Shown: positions 52,028 to 61,102 of the stretch, one piece after another
Layout: the number at the start of each line of letters is the position of its first letter
How positions within the stretch are numbered: the first letter of the stretch is position 1
Made by a program: the position numbers and the translations under genes
DNA from: Lachnospiraceae bacterium UBA7589
Lineage (GTDB): Bacteria; Bacillota; Clostridia; Lachnospirales; Lachnospiraceae
Length of the DNA stretch: 64,000 bases
Assembly: GCA_002476495.1 (NCBI GenBank)
Contig: DLKL01000025.1
Span: 46,181 to 110,180, forward strand
Reading direction: 5' to 3'
Notes under the pieces: model-generated
Told to the model about the DNA's origin: nothing
What the model saw: the letters and a program-made list of their open reading frames with translations, nothing else
Databases searched by the model: none

Positions 52028-53725
52028 ATGAAGCAGAAGATAAGTTTATTTAGTTCTATAAGAACAAAAATATGCATAGCATTGCTAATTATAGGCATGC
52101 TGGGCGGAGCGGTGCTTATATGGGCATATGTACCCAAGGTTAAAGATAATATGACTAATGCGGCAAAGAATAACATGGAAGATCTTGCCATATCCTATGG
52201 TCTTATGGTAGATAACCTTGTAACCGAAAAGGGGGTCCGGGCTGCCCTTACAAATGAAGAGCTGTCTCCATTGCTTGCAGATGTAGCTATAACTGATGTG
52301 GATAGCAGCTATGTTTATGTAGTATCCTCTACAGGAACAATGTTATACCATCCAACCGAGGATAAGATTGGAAAGCCTGTTGAAAACTCAGTTGTTAAGC
52401 AGGCTGTCGCCGATATCGAAGCCGGAAAAAAAGTTAAAAACGAGGTAATTGAATATGAATTTAAGGGTGTTATGAAATATGCGGGTCTTTTTGTCAACAA
52501 CAATGAAGACTTTATTCTTATAGTAACCGCAGATGAGGAAGAAATCCTTGAGCCTCTTAACGAGGTATTAAGAAGGGGATATCTGGCCCTTGTTTTCCTT
52601 GCTGTTATTGCTGTAATAATCGGCTGTATTTTTGCTCTTATAATTATTAAGCCTCTCAATGCGCTTGCTGATATTGTTGTTAAAATTTCCAATATGGATT
52701 TTTCCGAGAATCCGACAATTGCAAAGATAAATGCCAGAAGAGATGAGACAGGACGTATGAGCAGGGCTCTTGACCAGCTCAGAATTTCCCTTGTATATGT
52801 TGTATCCAACATAAAGGAAAAAAGCGATTTTGTTATGAGTGCTTCAGATGCATTGAGCAATAATGTATCTGAGACAACCAACACAATGACCCAGGTTGAA
52901 AATGCAGTTAACGATATAGCCAAGGGTGCATCCTCTCAGGCTGAGGACACACAAAAAGCAACAGAACATGTGGTAGTTATGGGTGATATGGTTGAAGAAA
53001 CCAATCAGGATGTGCAACGTCTCTTAAGCTATGCATCTGATATGAAGGAAGCAACAGAGCAGGCCAGAAATATTTTGAGTGAGCTTAACGATGTCAACCA
53101 AAAGGCTGAGGAATACATAGATATTATCGCAAAACAGACTAATACAACTAATGAGTCAGCCCTTAAGATTAATGATGCAACCAAGCTTATTACCTCCATC
53201 GCCGAGGAAACAAATCTTCTTTCCCTTAATGCTTCCATAGAGGCAGCAAGAGCCGGCGAGCAGGGACGGGGATTTGCAGTTGTAGCCGCTGAAATTCAAA
53301 AGCTGGCAGAGCAATCCAATGAATCAGCAAAGCATATTGAGGAGATTATACAGGAGCTCATTGTTGATTCTGAAAGAGCAGTTGAGACTATGTTTGATGT
53401 AAAAGAAATTATCCGTGCCCAGAGCGAACATGTTGAGCAGACAGATGTAGCTTTCAATAATATTACTGACGGAGTTAATAATTCCATAGAAGCAATTAAC
53501 CATATATCTGAAAAATCCAAGAAGCTTGACGAAGCAAGAATAGGTGTTGTTGATGTTGTACAGAACCTTACAGCCATTGCCGAAGAAAATGCAGCAGGCT
53601 CACAGGAAACATCGGCATCTGTTACAGAGGTTACAGCTATTGTCGATGACATCTCAGACAAATCTGAATCACTCAAGAAGATTGCATCTGAGCTTGATGA
53701 AAGTATGAATATTTTCACTGTTTAA
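52028..53725 (+). CDS. Methyl-accepting chemotaxis protein
   Basis: 565 residues: membrane segment (~13-33), a ~150-residue extracytoplasmic Cache-like sensor domain (VYVVSSTGTMLYHPTEDKIGKPV is typical), second membrane segment (~187-212), HAMP (~213-265) and a coiled-coil signalling domain whose hairpin tip EETNLLSLNASIEAARAGEQGRGFAVVAAEI binds CheA/CheW. ATG 52028 follows AGGAGG (52014-52019); an in-frame ATG at 51992 has no SD. No che or flagellar genes are nearby. Ligand unknown. Confidence 0.93.
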   Translation: MKQKISLFSSIRTKICIALLIIGMLGGAVLIWAYVPKVKDNMTNAAKNNMEDLAISYGLMVDNLVTEKGVRAALTNEELSPLLADVAITDVDSSYVYVVSSTGTMLYHPTEDKIGKPVENSVVKQAVADIEAGKKVKNEVIEYEFKGVMKYAGLFVNNNEDFILIVTADEEEILEPLNEVLRRGYLALVFLAVIAVIIGCIFALIIIKPLNALADIVVKISNMDFSENPTIAKINARRDETGRMSRALDQLRISLVYVVSNIKEKSDFVMSASDALSNNVSETTNTMTQVENAVNDIAKGASSQAEDTQKATEHVVVMGDMVEETNQDVQRLLSYASDMKEATEQARNILSELNDVNQKAEEYIDIIAKQTNTTNESALKINDATKLITSIAEETNLLSLNASIEAARAGEQGRGFAVVAAEIQKLAEQSNESAKHIEEIIQELIVDSERAVETMFDVKEIIRAQSEHVEQTDVAFNNITDGVNNSIEAINHISEKSKKLDEARIGVVDVVQNLTAIAEENAAGSQETSASVTEVTAIVDDISDKSESLKKIASELDESMNIFTV

Positions 53726-53733
53726 TTATATCT

Positions 53734-53782
53734 ATACAAAAGTCGGTTATATCCTTTTATAATGTATAATCGGCTTTTGTAT
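53734..53782 (+). terminator. Long hairpin after the chemoreceptor gene
   Basis: An 18-bp stem, ATACAAAAGTCGGTTATA (53734-53751) with TATAATCGGCTTTTGTAT (53765-53782), two G-U. The U-tract is within the 3' arm. Confidence 0.7.
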
Positions 53783-53802
53783 ATTTGTAAAGGAGGGAGT
53801 AT

Positions 53803-54678
53803 ATGACATTTGACCTGTTAAAAAAAAGAGTACGAAGAAGATTAAAGAAAATTAAACGTTTTGTCAGAAAATATATACGTTTTCTTGTAAGACACACAAA
53901 GGCCAAGGACTATAGTGTTCTCTTTTACACAATTGTAGGTTTTATTCTTCTTGTTGTTTTAATTTCTCTGCTTGTGTCAGGCATATCCTCATTGTTTAAG
54001 AAAAGCAATGATACAGCTGCTACTACAGAAGTGGTCACAATTTCCAGTGAAGAAAACACCTCTGAAGAAGTCCCCGACATAAAAACCCAGGCCGAATCCA
54101 TATATGACAGTAATAAAGATATGCTGATTCTTGTAAATCAGGAAAATCTTTTAAGTCAGGATTATACATTTACCCACCATACTCTTAATTGCGGCATGGA
54201 TGTAGACCAACGGATATATGATGATATGCTCAATATGCTAAATGATTTAAACAAGGAAGATCTTCATTATACCATTATTTCCGCTTACAGAAGTCATGAG
54301 GATCAGACAGCACTTGTTAATACAAGAGTTGCCGAGTATATGGAGAAGGGCATGACAGAGGATGAGGCATATGCAGAAACCTACAAATCTATTCAAAAGC
54401 CCGGTGCAAGTGAACACGAATCCGGCCTATGCTTTGATGTAGCCAGTGAAGGAACTGTAGTTCTTGATGAATCTGTAGCTGCACAGCAGACAGCCGTCTG
54501 GCTGGCCAATAATTCCTACAAATATGGTTTTATATTGAGATATCCCAAGGAAAAGGAAAATCTTACCGGAATAACATATGAGCCATGGCATTTCAGATAT
54601 GTGGGGAAGGAAGCCGCTGCCTTTATGTACGAAAATGACCTTTGCCTTGAAGAATTTCACCAATTAATAAGTAAGTAA
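53803..54678 (+). CDS. D-Ala-D-Ala carboxypeptidase, VanY/M15B family
   Basis: 291 residues: very basic N-terminal ~45 residues, one membrane anchor (~46-66), Ser/Glu-rich linker, then the M15B zinc peptidase domain with YTIISAYRSHEDQ, the ligands in SEHESGLCFDV and EPWHFRYVG. Family members trim the last D-Ala from peptidoglycan stems. Vancomycin-resistance genes vanHAX are absent, so it is more likely a housekeeping wall enzyme. AAAGGAGG site. Confidence 0.92.
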   Translation: MTFDLLKKRVRRRLKKIKRFVRKYIRFLVRHTKAKDYSVLFYTIVGFILLVVLISLLVSGISSLFKKSNDTAATTEVVTISSEENTSEEVPDIKTQAESIYDSNKDMLILVNQENLLSQDYTFTHHTLNCGMDVDQRIYDDMLNMLNDLNKEDLHYTIISAYRSHEDQTALVNTRVAEYMEKGMTEDEAYAETYKSIQKPGASEHESGLCFDVASEGTVVLDESVAAQQTAVWLANNSYKYGFILRYPKEKENLTGITYEPWHFRYVGKEAAAFMYENDLCLEEFHQLISK

Positions 54679-54692
54679 CAGGAGCGAAAAAT

Positions 54693-55580
54693 ATGTCTTA
54701 CATGAATAATAAAGGTAAGAATGCAAAAACAATAAAATTTAGCAGAAAAACATATATGATAATTAATATATGTTTTACCTTATTTTTGCTTTTATTTGTG
54801 ATTTGGGGAATTTCACATACCTTCACTGGGAAAAATAAATACAGAAACAAGGGTATAGATTATTATAATCAGGGAGAATACGAAACAGCAACAGATTATT
54901 TTAACCGGGCTCTTGAATGCAATCAATGGTTTTCTGAAAAAATAAATGTTGATATTTCAATGTACCTTGGTGATTGCTATATCAGAACAGAAAAATTTGA
55001 TTTAGCCAGAAATAACTATAATCGTATTCTTAAGGAGTATTCCTGCAAGTATTATAACAAAGCCGATATAGAATATCTTATTACAGTTATTGATAATCTT
55101 ATTATTTTTTCAAAGGGTGATTACGTAACTCCTCTTGACGGATTAAAGGAAGCCGTCGACAAGGGCTATAACGAGCTTGCCCTGTATGTTGCCTTATGCT
55201 ACGAAAAAAAAGATGATCCGGATAATATGAAAAAGTATTACGATATATACAGCTCATCCCAGGGACTTAATTCATATCTGGCGCTTAAGTATACCCAGTA
55301 TTATATAACTGTCTCTGATTATACGTCAGCACTTGAATATGCTGACAAGGGACTTGAACTTGAAGATAAAAAATATGAAAAGGAATTAGAATATCTAAGG
55401 ATAGTATGCAATGCAAAGCTTACCGACTTTGCTATTGCTTATGAACTGTCTGAGGAATATATTGCAAAATATCCTGAGGATTTGTCCGGCAAATCCCTTA
55501 ACAGTTATCTGTACACAAGGGTTAATGTTGATCAGGTTCCGGTAAATGACAAATTTCATCTGTATAACCAGGAACAGTAA
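54693..55580 (+). CDS. Membrane-anchored TPR protein of unknown function
   Basis: 295 residues: basic N-terminus, one membrane segment (~22-43), then repeated TPR-like helix pairs (GIDYYNQGEYETATDYFNRALECN is a clear TPR; weaker ones around YLGDCYIRTEKFDLARNNYNRIL and SDYTSALEYADKGLELE). The soluble part is likely outside the membrane. It is 14 bases after the carboxypeptidase, so possibly an operon partner. Role unknown. Confidence 0.85.
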   Translation: MSYMNNKGKNAKTIKFSRKTYMIINICFTLFLLLFVIWGISHTFTGKNKYRNKGIDYYNQGEYETATDYFNRALECNQWFSEKINVDISMYLGDCYIRTEKFDLARNNYNRILKEYSCKYYNKADIEYLITVIDNLIIFSKGDYVTPLDGLKEAVDKGYNELALYVALCYEKKDDPDNMKKYYDIYSSSQGLNSYLALKYTQYYITVSDYTSALEYADKGLELEDKKYEKELEYLRIVCNAKLTDFAIAYELSEEYIAKYPEDLSGKSLNSYLYTRVNVDQVPVNDKFHLYNQEQ

Positions 55581-55608
55581 TAATTTTATGTAAACAAAGA
55601 GGAATAAT

Positions 55609-56838
55609 ATGTATAACAACGAAGACTTGGTTGAAAAGGTTATTTTATTCTGTGCTGACCTTGACAATGGCGAGGACATAGAGGTAAATCTCAAGGAATT
55701 AGAAGAATTAGTCAAGACTGCCGGTGCAGTAGTAGCGGGACGGCTGATTCAAAAAAAAGAAAATATTGATAATGTAACCTATCTTGGTTCCGGAAAAGTT
55801 CTGGAGTTAAAGGATATGATTACGGAACTTGGGGCAACCGGAGTGGTATGCGACGATGAATTAAGTGCAATACAGCTTAAGAATCTTGAGGATATTCTTG
55901 ATACAAAAATCATGGATAGAACCATGGTTATTCTGGATATATTTGCAAGCAGGGCCACAACCAGAGAAGGTAAGATACAAGTTGAGCTTGCCCAGCTCAA
56001 ATACAGATCTTCCAGACTTCTTGGAATGGGGCGCTCCCTTTCAAGACTGGGAGGAGGAATAGGAACAAGAGGTCCAGGAGAAAAAAAGCTTGAGATTGAC
56101 AGAAGAATTATCAGGGAAAGAATTTCACAACTTCAGCATGAACTAAATGACGTTAAGCAGCATAGAGAGGTTATGCGCAAACAGAGAATGTCAGGCAATC
56201 TGCCTATTATATCTATTGTAGGATACACCAATGCCGGCAAATCTACCTTGTTAAACAGGCTGACAGATGCCGGCGTTTTAGAGGAGGACAAGCTGTTTGC
56301 TACCCTGGATCCCACATCCAGAACCTACAGACTTAACAATGGTCAGGAAATAATTATTACTGATACCGTAGGCTTTATCAGAAAATTACCTCATCATCTG
56401 ATTAATGCTTTTCGTTCTACCCTGGAGGAAGCGAAGTATGCAGATATAATTTTGCATATAGTTGATATTTCCAATCCCCAGGCTGACAGCCATATTGTTA
56501 CCGTTTATGACACCCTAAGCAGCCTTGACATAAAGGATAAGCCTGTTTTAACCGCATTCAACAAGATTGATAAGTTAGATGAGCTTCCTGTGATTAAGGA
56601 CTTTAAGGCCGACAGGGTTATTTACATTTCCGCCAAAAAGGAAATCGGTTTTGATAATTTGTCAAATGCTCTTGAGGACATAATAAATGGCTGCAGAAAA
56701 TATGTAGAAAAAACTATTTCCTACCAGGACGCAGGACTACTAAACAGACTTAGAAAATATGGTACGGTTTTAGAGGAAGATTACAGAGAGGATGGTATAT
56801 TTGTTAAAGCCTATGTAGAAAAGGATTTTAACATATAA
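55609..56838 (+). CDS. hflX: GTPase HflX
   Basis: Ribosome-associated GTPase that splits stalled or stressed ribosomes. 409 residues: the N-terminal HflX domain (VAGRLIQKKENIDNVTYLGSGKV), coiled coil with the hallmark LGMGRSLSRLGGGIGTRGPGEKKLEIDRR, and the G domain with GYTNAGKSTLLNRL, DTVGFIRKLPHHLINAFRSTLEE and NKID. RBS GAGG. Complete. The next gene begins 6 bases downstream. Confidence 0.96.
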   Translation: MYNNEDLVEKVILFCADLDNGEDIEVNLKELEELVKTAGAVVAGRLIQKKENIDNVTYLGSGKVLELKDMITELGATGVVCDDELSAIQLKNLEDILDTKIMDRTMVILDIFASRATTREGKIQVELAQLKYRSSRLLGMGRSLSRLGGGIGTRGPGEKKLEIDRRIIRERISQLQHELNDVKQHREVMRKQRMSGNLPIISIVGYTNAGKSTLLNRLTDAGVLEEDKLFATLDPTSRTYRLNNGQEIIITDTVGFIRKLPHHLINAFRSTLEEAKYADIILHIVDISNPQADSHIVTVYDTLSSLDIKDKPVLTAFNKIDKLDELPVIKDFKADRVIYISAKKEIGFDNLSNALEDIINGCRKYVEKTISYQDAGLLNRLRKYGTVLEEDYREDGIFVKAYVEKDFNI

Positions 56839-56844
56839 AATGCT

Positions 56845-58212
56845 ATGATATTACCCGATATTTTTGAAAAAAACATGAAAGAGCTGCTGAAAGATGATTT
56901 TCCCCTATATTTTTCCTGTCTTGATAAGCCTATGTTTCATGGTATACGAATAAACACCGGTAAAATCTCCGTAGAAGATTTTATGAAAATAAACCCATTT
57001 AATCTGACACCCATACCCTGGTGCATGAATGGATTCTATTTTGATGACAAAGTAGATAAGCCTTCAAAGCACCCATACTATTATGCCGGCTTATATTATA
57101 TCCAGGAGCCGAGTGCCATGACTCCGGCAAGTGTATTGCCTATTAATCCGGGGGACAGAGTATTGGATATCTGTGCCGCTCCGGGTGGAAAATCCACAGA
57201 GCTTGCTGCGAAGCTTGATGGCAGCGGAATATTGGTATCAAATGATATAAGTGCTTCAAGAGCAAAGGCTTTGCTAAAAAATATTGAAGTATTCGGGGTC
57301 TGCAACTCGCTTATAATCAGTGAAGCCCCTTACAGACTGTCTGAAAGGTTTAGTGAATATTTTGACAAAATTCTTATAGATGCTCCATGTTCGGGAGAAG
57401 GAATGTTTAGAAAATCCATATCCATGGTAAATGCCTGGGATGAGACCAGAAATGATTTTTTCTCCGATTTGCAAAAGCAGATATTAAATGAAGCAGTAAA
57501 GATGCTGAAGCCGGGAGGGATGCTTCTTTATTCAACCTGCACATTTTCACCCAAGGAAAACGAAAAATCCATTGATTATCTGTTATCTCTGGATAGCAGG
57601 CTTAAGATACTGGATTTTCCTATGGCTGATGGCTTCGACAGTGGACATCCTGAATGGTCCTCAAGTAAAAATCCTGATTTGAAAAAGGCTGCAAGAATCT
57701 GGCCTCATAAGGTAAACGGTGAAGGACATTTTGTATGCCTGATTAAGAAGTCCGGTGAAGCTGCCGGTGAATATAACCGTGGAAGCTATCCGCTAAAGTG
57801 TAAGTCTTTACCGGATGAAGCTAAGAATTTTCTGGGACTGTTATCTAAAAAATATAACCCGGAAAGACTGGAAATATCCAATGATAAGCTGTACTATATT
57901 CCTGAATCATTTCCTGAGGTTAAAGGCTTAAGAATACTCAGATGTGGTCTTTTTATGGGAGAGTTAAAAAAGAATCGTTTTGAGCCAAGCCAGGCTCTTG
58001 CCATGAGTCTATCCTTTAATAATTTCAGCAATACGGTCAGCCTTTCTTCAGATGACCCACGGGTTATAAAGTATCTCAAAGGAGAAACCATAGAAGTCAA
58101 AGGTAAAAACGGATGGTGTCTTATATGCGTGGATACTTATCCTCTCGGATGGGGTAAGCTGAATAACGGTATACTAAAAAACAAATATTTACCCGGATGG
58201 AGGTTAATATAA
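56845..58212 (+). CDS. rsmF: RsmF/NSUN-type rRNA m5C methyltransferase
   Basis: 455 residues. SAM-dependent RNA cytosine-C5 methyltransferase: VLDICAAPGGKSTELAAKL (SAM motif I), LIDAPCSGEGMFRK (Cys of motif IV), LLYSTCTFSPKENE (catalytic Cys of motif VI). The C-terminal ~150 residues are the RsmF-type extension with a PUA-like end (LPGWRLI). E. coli RsmF modifies C1407 of 16S rRNA; Gram-positive relatives may target other sites. The stop TAA overlaps the next start by one base. Confidence 0.92.
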   Translation: MILPDIFEKNMKELLKDDFPLYFSCLDKPMFHGIRINTGKISVEDFMKINPFNLTPIPWCMNGFYFDDKVDKPSKHPYYYAGLYYIQEPSAMTPASVLPINPGDRVLDICAAPGGKSTELAAKLDGSGILVSNDISASRAKALLKNIEVFGVCNSLIISEAPYRLSERFSEYFDKILIDAPCSGEGMFRKSISMVNAWDETRNDFFSDLQKQILNEAVKMLKPGGMLLYSTCTFSPKENEKSIDYLLSLDSRLKILDFPMADGFDSGHPEWSSSKNPDLKKAARIWPHKVNGEGHFVCLIKKSGEAAGEYNRGSYPLKCKSLPDEAKNFLGLLSKKYNPERLEISNDKLYYIPESFPEVKGLRILRCGLFMGELKKNRFEPSQALAMSLSFNNFSNTVSLSSDDPRVIKYLKGETIEVKGKNGWCLICVDTYPLGWGKLNNGILKNKYLPGWRLI

Positions 58213-58967
58213 TGAATATTGCTATTATTACCGGAGCATCCTCCGGAATGGGAAGGGATTTTGTATATCAGATAGCCAAAAAGACAAGAACCCTTGATGA
58301 AATATGGGTCATTGCCAGAAGAAAGGACAGATTAGAGGAATTGTCTGTATCTGTAACCAATGTAAAAATCCGTTCCATACCCATAGACATAACAGACAAA
58401 AATGAATTAGATAAGTTAGGTCGGCTTTTACAGGATAAAAAGCCAACCATAAGAATATTGGTAAATTCGGCCGGTTATGGAATGATAGGTAAATTTGCCG
58501 AAATACCGGATGATAATATAGGTATGTGTAATCTTAATTGCGTTGCACTTACCGGAATTCTTAATATGTGTATCCCCTATATGAACCAAAAGAGGGGAAA
58601 TATAATTAACTTAGCCTCAAGTGCAGGCTTTTTGCCACAGCCATCCTTTGCAGTATATGCAGCTACAAAGGCTTATGTATTAAGTCTTTCCATAGCTTTG
58701 GGCAGGGAATTAGCCAATACCGGAATAAAGGTTACAGCTGTATGCCCCGGACCTGTCAGCACTGAATTTTTTGGCAGGGCGGAAACCTACCATCAGGTGA
58801 AGCTTTATAAAAAGCTGTTTTATGCAAACAGCAGCAAAGTGGTTGCCCTTGCATTAAGGGATTCAAAAAAAGGCAAACCTGTGTCAGTGTACGGAGTAAC
58901 ATTTAAAGGTTTCAGACTTCTGTGTAAAATTCTGCCTCAGAGTTTTATAATAAAATTTATTAAATAA
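58212..58967 (+). CDS. Short-chain dehydrogenase/reductase
   Basis: 251 residues, classical SDR: NAD(P)-binding GASSGMGRDF, NSAGYGMIG, active-site Ser in NLASSAGFLPQPS, YAATKAYVLS (Tyr and Lys) and the PGPVSTEF loop. The first Rossmann strand is followed by Arg-rich ARRKDRLEE, suggesting NADP. Substrate unknown. ATG at 58212, TTGGAGG-type site (GGATGGAGG) just upstream. Confidence 0.88.
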   Translation: MNIAIITGASSGMGRDFVYQIAKKTRTLDEIWVIARRKDRLEELSVSVTNVKIRSIPIDITDKNELDKLGRLLQDKKPTIRILVNSAGYGMIGKFAEIPDDNIGMCNLNCVALTGILNMCIPYMNQKRGNIINLASSAGFLPQPSFAVYAATKAYVLSLSIALGRELANTGIKVTAVCPGPVSTEFFGRAETYHQVKLYKKLFYANSSKVVALALRDSKKGKPVSVYGVTFKGFRLLCKILPQSFIIKFIK

Positions 58968-58978
58968 AGGATAAACTT

Positions 58979-59554
58979 ATGAATTCGTTAAAAAAAGGAG
59001 ATTACGGTTATCTCATACAACATAGAAGAAGAAAACTTTTTGCCACACTTACATTTGCATTAATGATTATTTTTATTGTCGTTACAATGCTTATTATGTT
59101 TGGTGATACAAAGAGGGTTGCTATTGTATTTGCAATACTTCTGGCTCTTCCTTTGGCAAAATACCTTATTGCTTTTATTCTTTGTGCAGGCTTTTTGCCT
59201 CTCAACAAAAATGATTATGCATATATAAAGAAAAAAACCGGTGATGACTTCAACGAATTGCTCTTTGATATGACCATAACAAAGTATGAGGGAGCAAGAT
59301 TTTATCCGGTTATGCTTATAAAAAACGGCAAGATATATGCTTTTGTATATGAGAGCCGGTTAAGTAAAGGGAAGGCTGATTATCAGACATGGATAAAGGA
59401 TGCTGTCTCACAGAGTAAGTATGAATATAAAATTTTTATTACCTCTGATATTGATGAATTTATAAAAAAAGTTCTTTCTGTCAGTCAGCCAAATCACAAC
59501 AACAGGCTTATCGATAAACATATAAGAGAGCTTATTATGGAAAAGGGTATATAG
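58979..59554 (+). CDS. Two-span membrane protein of unknown function
   Basis: 191 residues. Basic start, two hydrophobic segments (about 22-42 and 47-73), then a ~115-residue soluble C-terminal domain (VYESRLSKGKADYQTWIKDAVSQSKYEYKIFITSDIDEFIKKVL). No family recognised. It begins 11 bases after the SDR and ends one base before the pseudouridine synthase gene, so it belongs to that transcript. Confidence 0.8.
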   Translation: MNSLKKGDYGYLIQHRRRKLFATLTFALMIIFIVVTMLIMFGDTKRVAIVFAILLALPLAKYLIAFILCAGFLPLNKNDYAYIKKKTGDDFNELLFDMTITKYEGARFYPVMLIKNGKIYAFVYESRLSKGKADYQTWIKDAVSQSKYEYKIFITSDIDEFIKKVLSVSQPNHNNRLIDKHIRELIMEKGI

Positions 59555-59555
59555 T

Positions 59556-60554
59556 ATGACAATTCTTAAGGTTTCTGCGGGGGAATCAGGGCAACGGTTA
59601 AATAAATTTCTTATGAAATATCTTAATCAGGCTCCATCCTCCTTTATATACAAAATGCTAAGAAAGAAAAACATAACAATAAATCACACAAAAGCAAGGG
59701 GAGATGAAATTATACAGGAGGGCGATGAAATCAAGCTTTTCCTGTCTGATGAAACCATAGATAAGTTTCAAAGCCATAAGGAAAAAAAGGTAATCCCTCC
59801 TACATCGGGAAAAATATTTGAACCAGAGATTCTTTATGCAGACAATGATATTATGGCTGTCCATAAGCCTGCCGGAATACTGTCTCAAAAATCCAGAGCC
59901 CATGATGTATCCATTAATGAGATAATTGTTGATTACTGTTATTTTAACAGACTTGTTTCGAAAGATGGCAATGCTGATTTTACTCCATCAATATGTAACC
60001 GGCTGGACAGAAATACATCAGGTATTATACTTGCCGGAATATCTCTCCACGGAAGCCAGATGTTATGTAATATACTAAGAGAACATGACTGTGAAAAATA
60101 TTATGTTACATTGGTAAAAGGAGATTTCAGGGGCAGACAGAGCCTTGATGCATATATACGAAAGGATAGAAGCAATAATATTTCTGAGGTACTCCCTAAA
60201 AATGACTATCTGGCATTGGATGAAAATGAAAAAGATGCTTACAGCCACATTTCTTCTGTTTTTTATTGTATTTCGGGCAATGGCAGGTATACTCTGATAA
60301 AGGTTAAGCTTATTACAGGAAAATCCCATCAGATAAGGGCAGGATTAAAGCATATAGGTTATCCGGTTGCAGGAGATGGGAAATACGGAAATAGTGATGC
60401 TAACAACTATTTTATGAAAAAGTATGGCTTGAAACATCATTTGCTGCATTGTGGAAAGATAAGCTTTAATAACATAACCATAACAGACCCTCTTCCCGAT
60501 ATTTTTGTTAAAATATGCCGGGGAGAAGACATCGATATGAATTTTAGTTTGTGA
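59556..60554 (+). CDS. RluA-family 23S rRNA pseudouridine synthase
   Basis: 332 residues: S4 RNA-binding domain (GQRLNKFLMKYLNQAPSSFIYKMLRKKNITINHTKA) and a catalytic domain with the nucleophile Asp in CNRLDRNTSGIILAG, plus LITGKSHQIRAGLKHIGYPVAGDGKYG. Relatives RluC and RluD modify different 23S rRNA uridines; target not decided. Start ATG one base after the preceding stop; end near the recU start. Confidence 0.92.
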   Translation: MTILKVSAGESGQRLNKFLMKYLNQAPSSFIYKMLRKKNITINHTKARGDEIIQEGDEIKLFLSDETIDKFQSHKEKKVIPPTSGKIFEPEILYADNDIMAVHKPAGILSQKSRAHDVSINEIIVDYCYFNRLVSKDGNADFTPSICNRLDRNTSGIILAGISLHGSQMLCNILREHDCEKYYVTLVKGDFRGRQSLDAYIRKDRSNNISEVLPKNDYLALDENEKDAYSHISSVFYCISGNGRYTLIKVKLITGKSHQIRAGLKHIGYPVAGDGKYGNSDANNYFMKKYGLKHHLLHCGKISFNNITITDPLPDIFVKICRGEDIDMNFSL

Positions 60555-60565
60555 GAGGTACTTAT

Positions 60566-61096
60566 ATGGCCACCTGGAACTCTAGGGGTCTTAGGGGCTC
60601 TACCCTGGAAGATCTTATTAATCATACAAATCAATTATATAGAGATAAGGGCTTAGGGCTTGTCCAGAAAATTCCAACTCCTATTACTCCTGTAAAGATA
60701 GACAGGGAAAAAGGAAATATTTCCCTTGCATATTTTGAAAAGGATTCCACTGTGGATTATATTGGAGTTGTACAGGGTGTTCCCATCTGCTTTGATGCAA
60801 AGGAATGTGCCGTAGACACGTTTTCCCTTAGAAATATACATAAGCACCAGATTGATTTTATGGAGGAATTTGAAAAACAGCATGGAATAAGCTTTCTTAT
60901 AATCATGTTTACATCAAGAAACAAATTTTATTATATGCCCTTCCGGGAATTAAAGTTTTTTCTTGAACGTGTAAAAAACGGACATCCCAACAATTTTAAG
61001 TATGAGGAGCTGAAACAGGAATATTTTATTACATCTGAATCCGGCGCCATGGTTCATTATATAAGAGGTCTGAAAAGAGATTTGGAGGAAAGGTAG
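60566..61096 (+). CDS. recU: Holliday junction resolvase RecU
   Basis: 176 residues. Firmicutes functional replacement of RuvC. Seen: NSRGLRGSTLEDLINHTNQLYRDKG, LVQKIPTPITPVKI, the catalytic region STVDYIGVVQGVPICFDAKE (Asp, Asp and Glu-Lys), HKHQIDFMEEFEKQHGISFLII and a C-terminal FREL stretch. It lacks the ~35-residue N-terminal tail of B. subtilis RecU. ATG 60566 is 8 bases after GAGAGG; a GTG at 60551 overlapping the preceding gene is the alternative. Complements ruvAB at 34711-36314. Confidence 0.92.
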   Translation: MATWNSRGLRGSTLEDLINHTNQLYRDKGLGLVQKIPTPITPVKIDREKGNISLAYFEKDSTVDYIGVVQGVPICFDAKECAVDTFSLRNIHKHQIDFMEEFEKQHGISFLIIMFTSRNKFYYMPFRELKFFLERVKNGHPNNFKYEELKQEYFITSESGAMVHYIRGLKRDLEER

Positions 61097-61102
61097 AAAA
61101 AT

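Noticed and set aside
52315..52923. 202-codon minus-strand open frame within the chemoreceptor gene
   Set aside because: Composition of Ser/Thr/Ile/Leu without domain pattern or ribosome site; opposite a clear HAMP/sensor coding region.
53803..54678. Vancomycin resistance locus around the VanY-like gene
   Set aside because: No vanH, vanA/B, vanX, vanR or vanS homologue is nearby.
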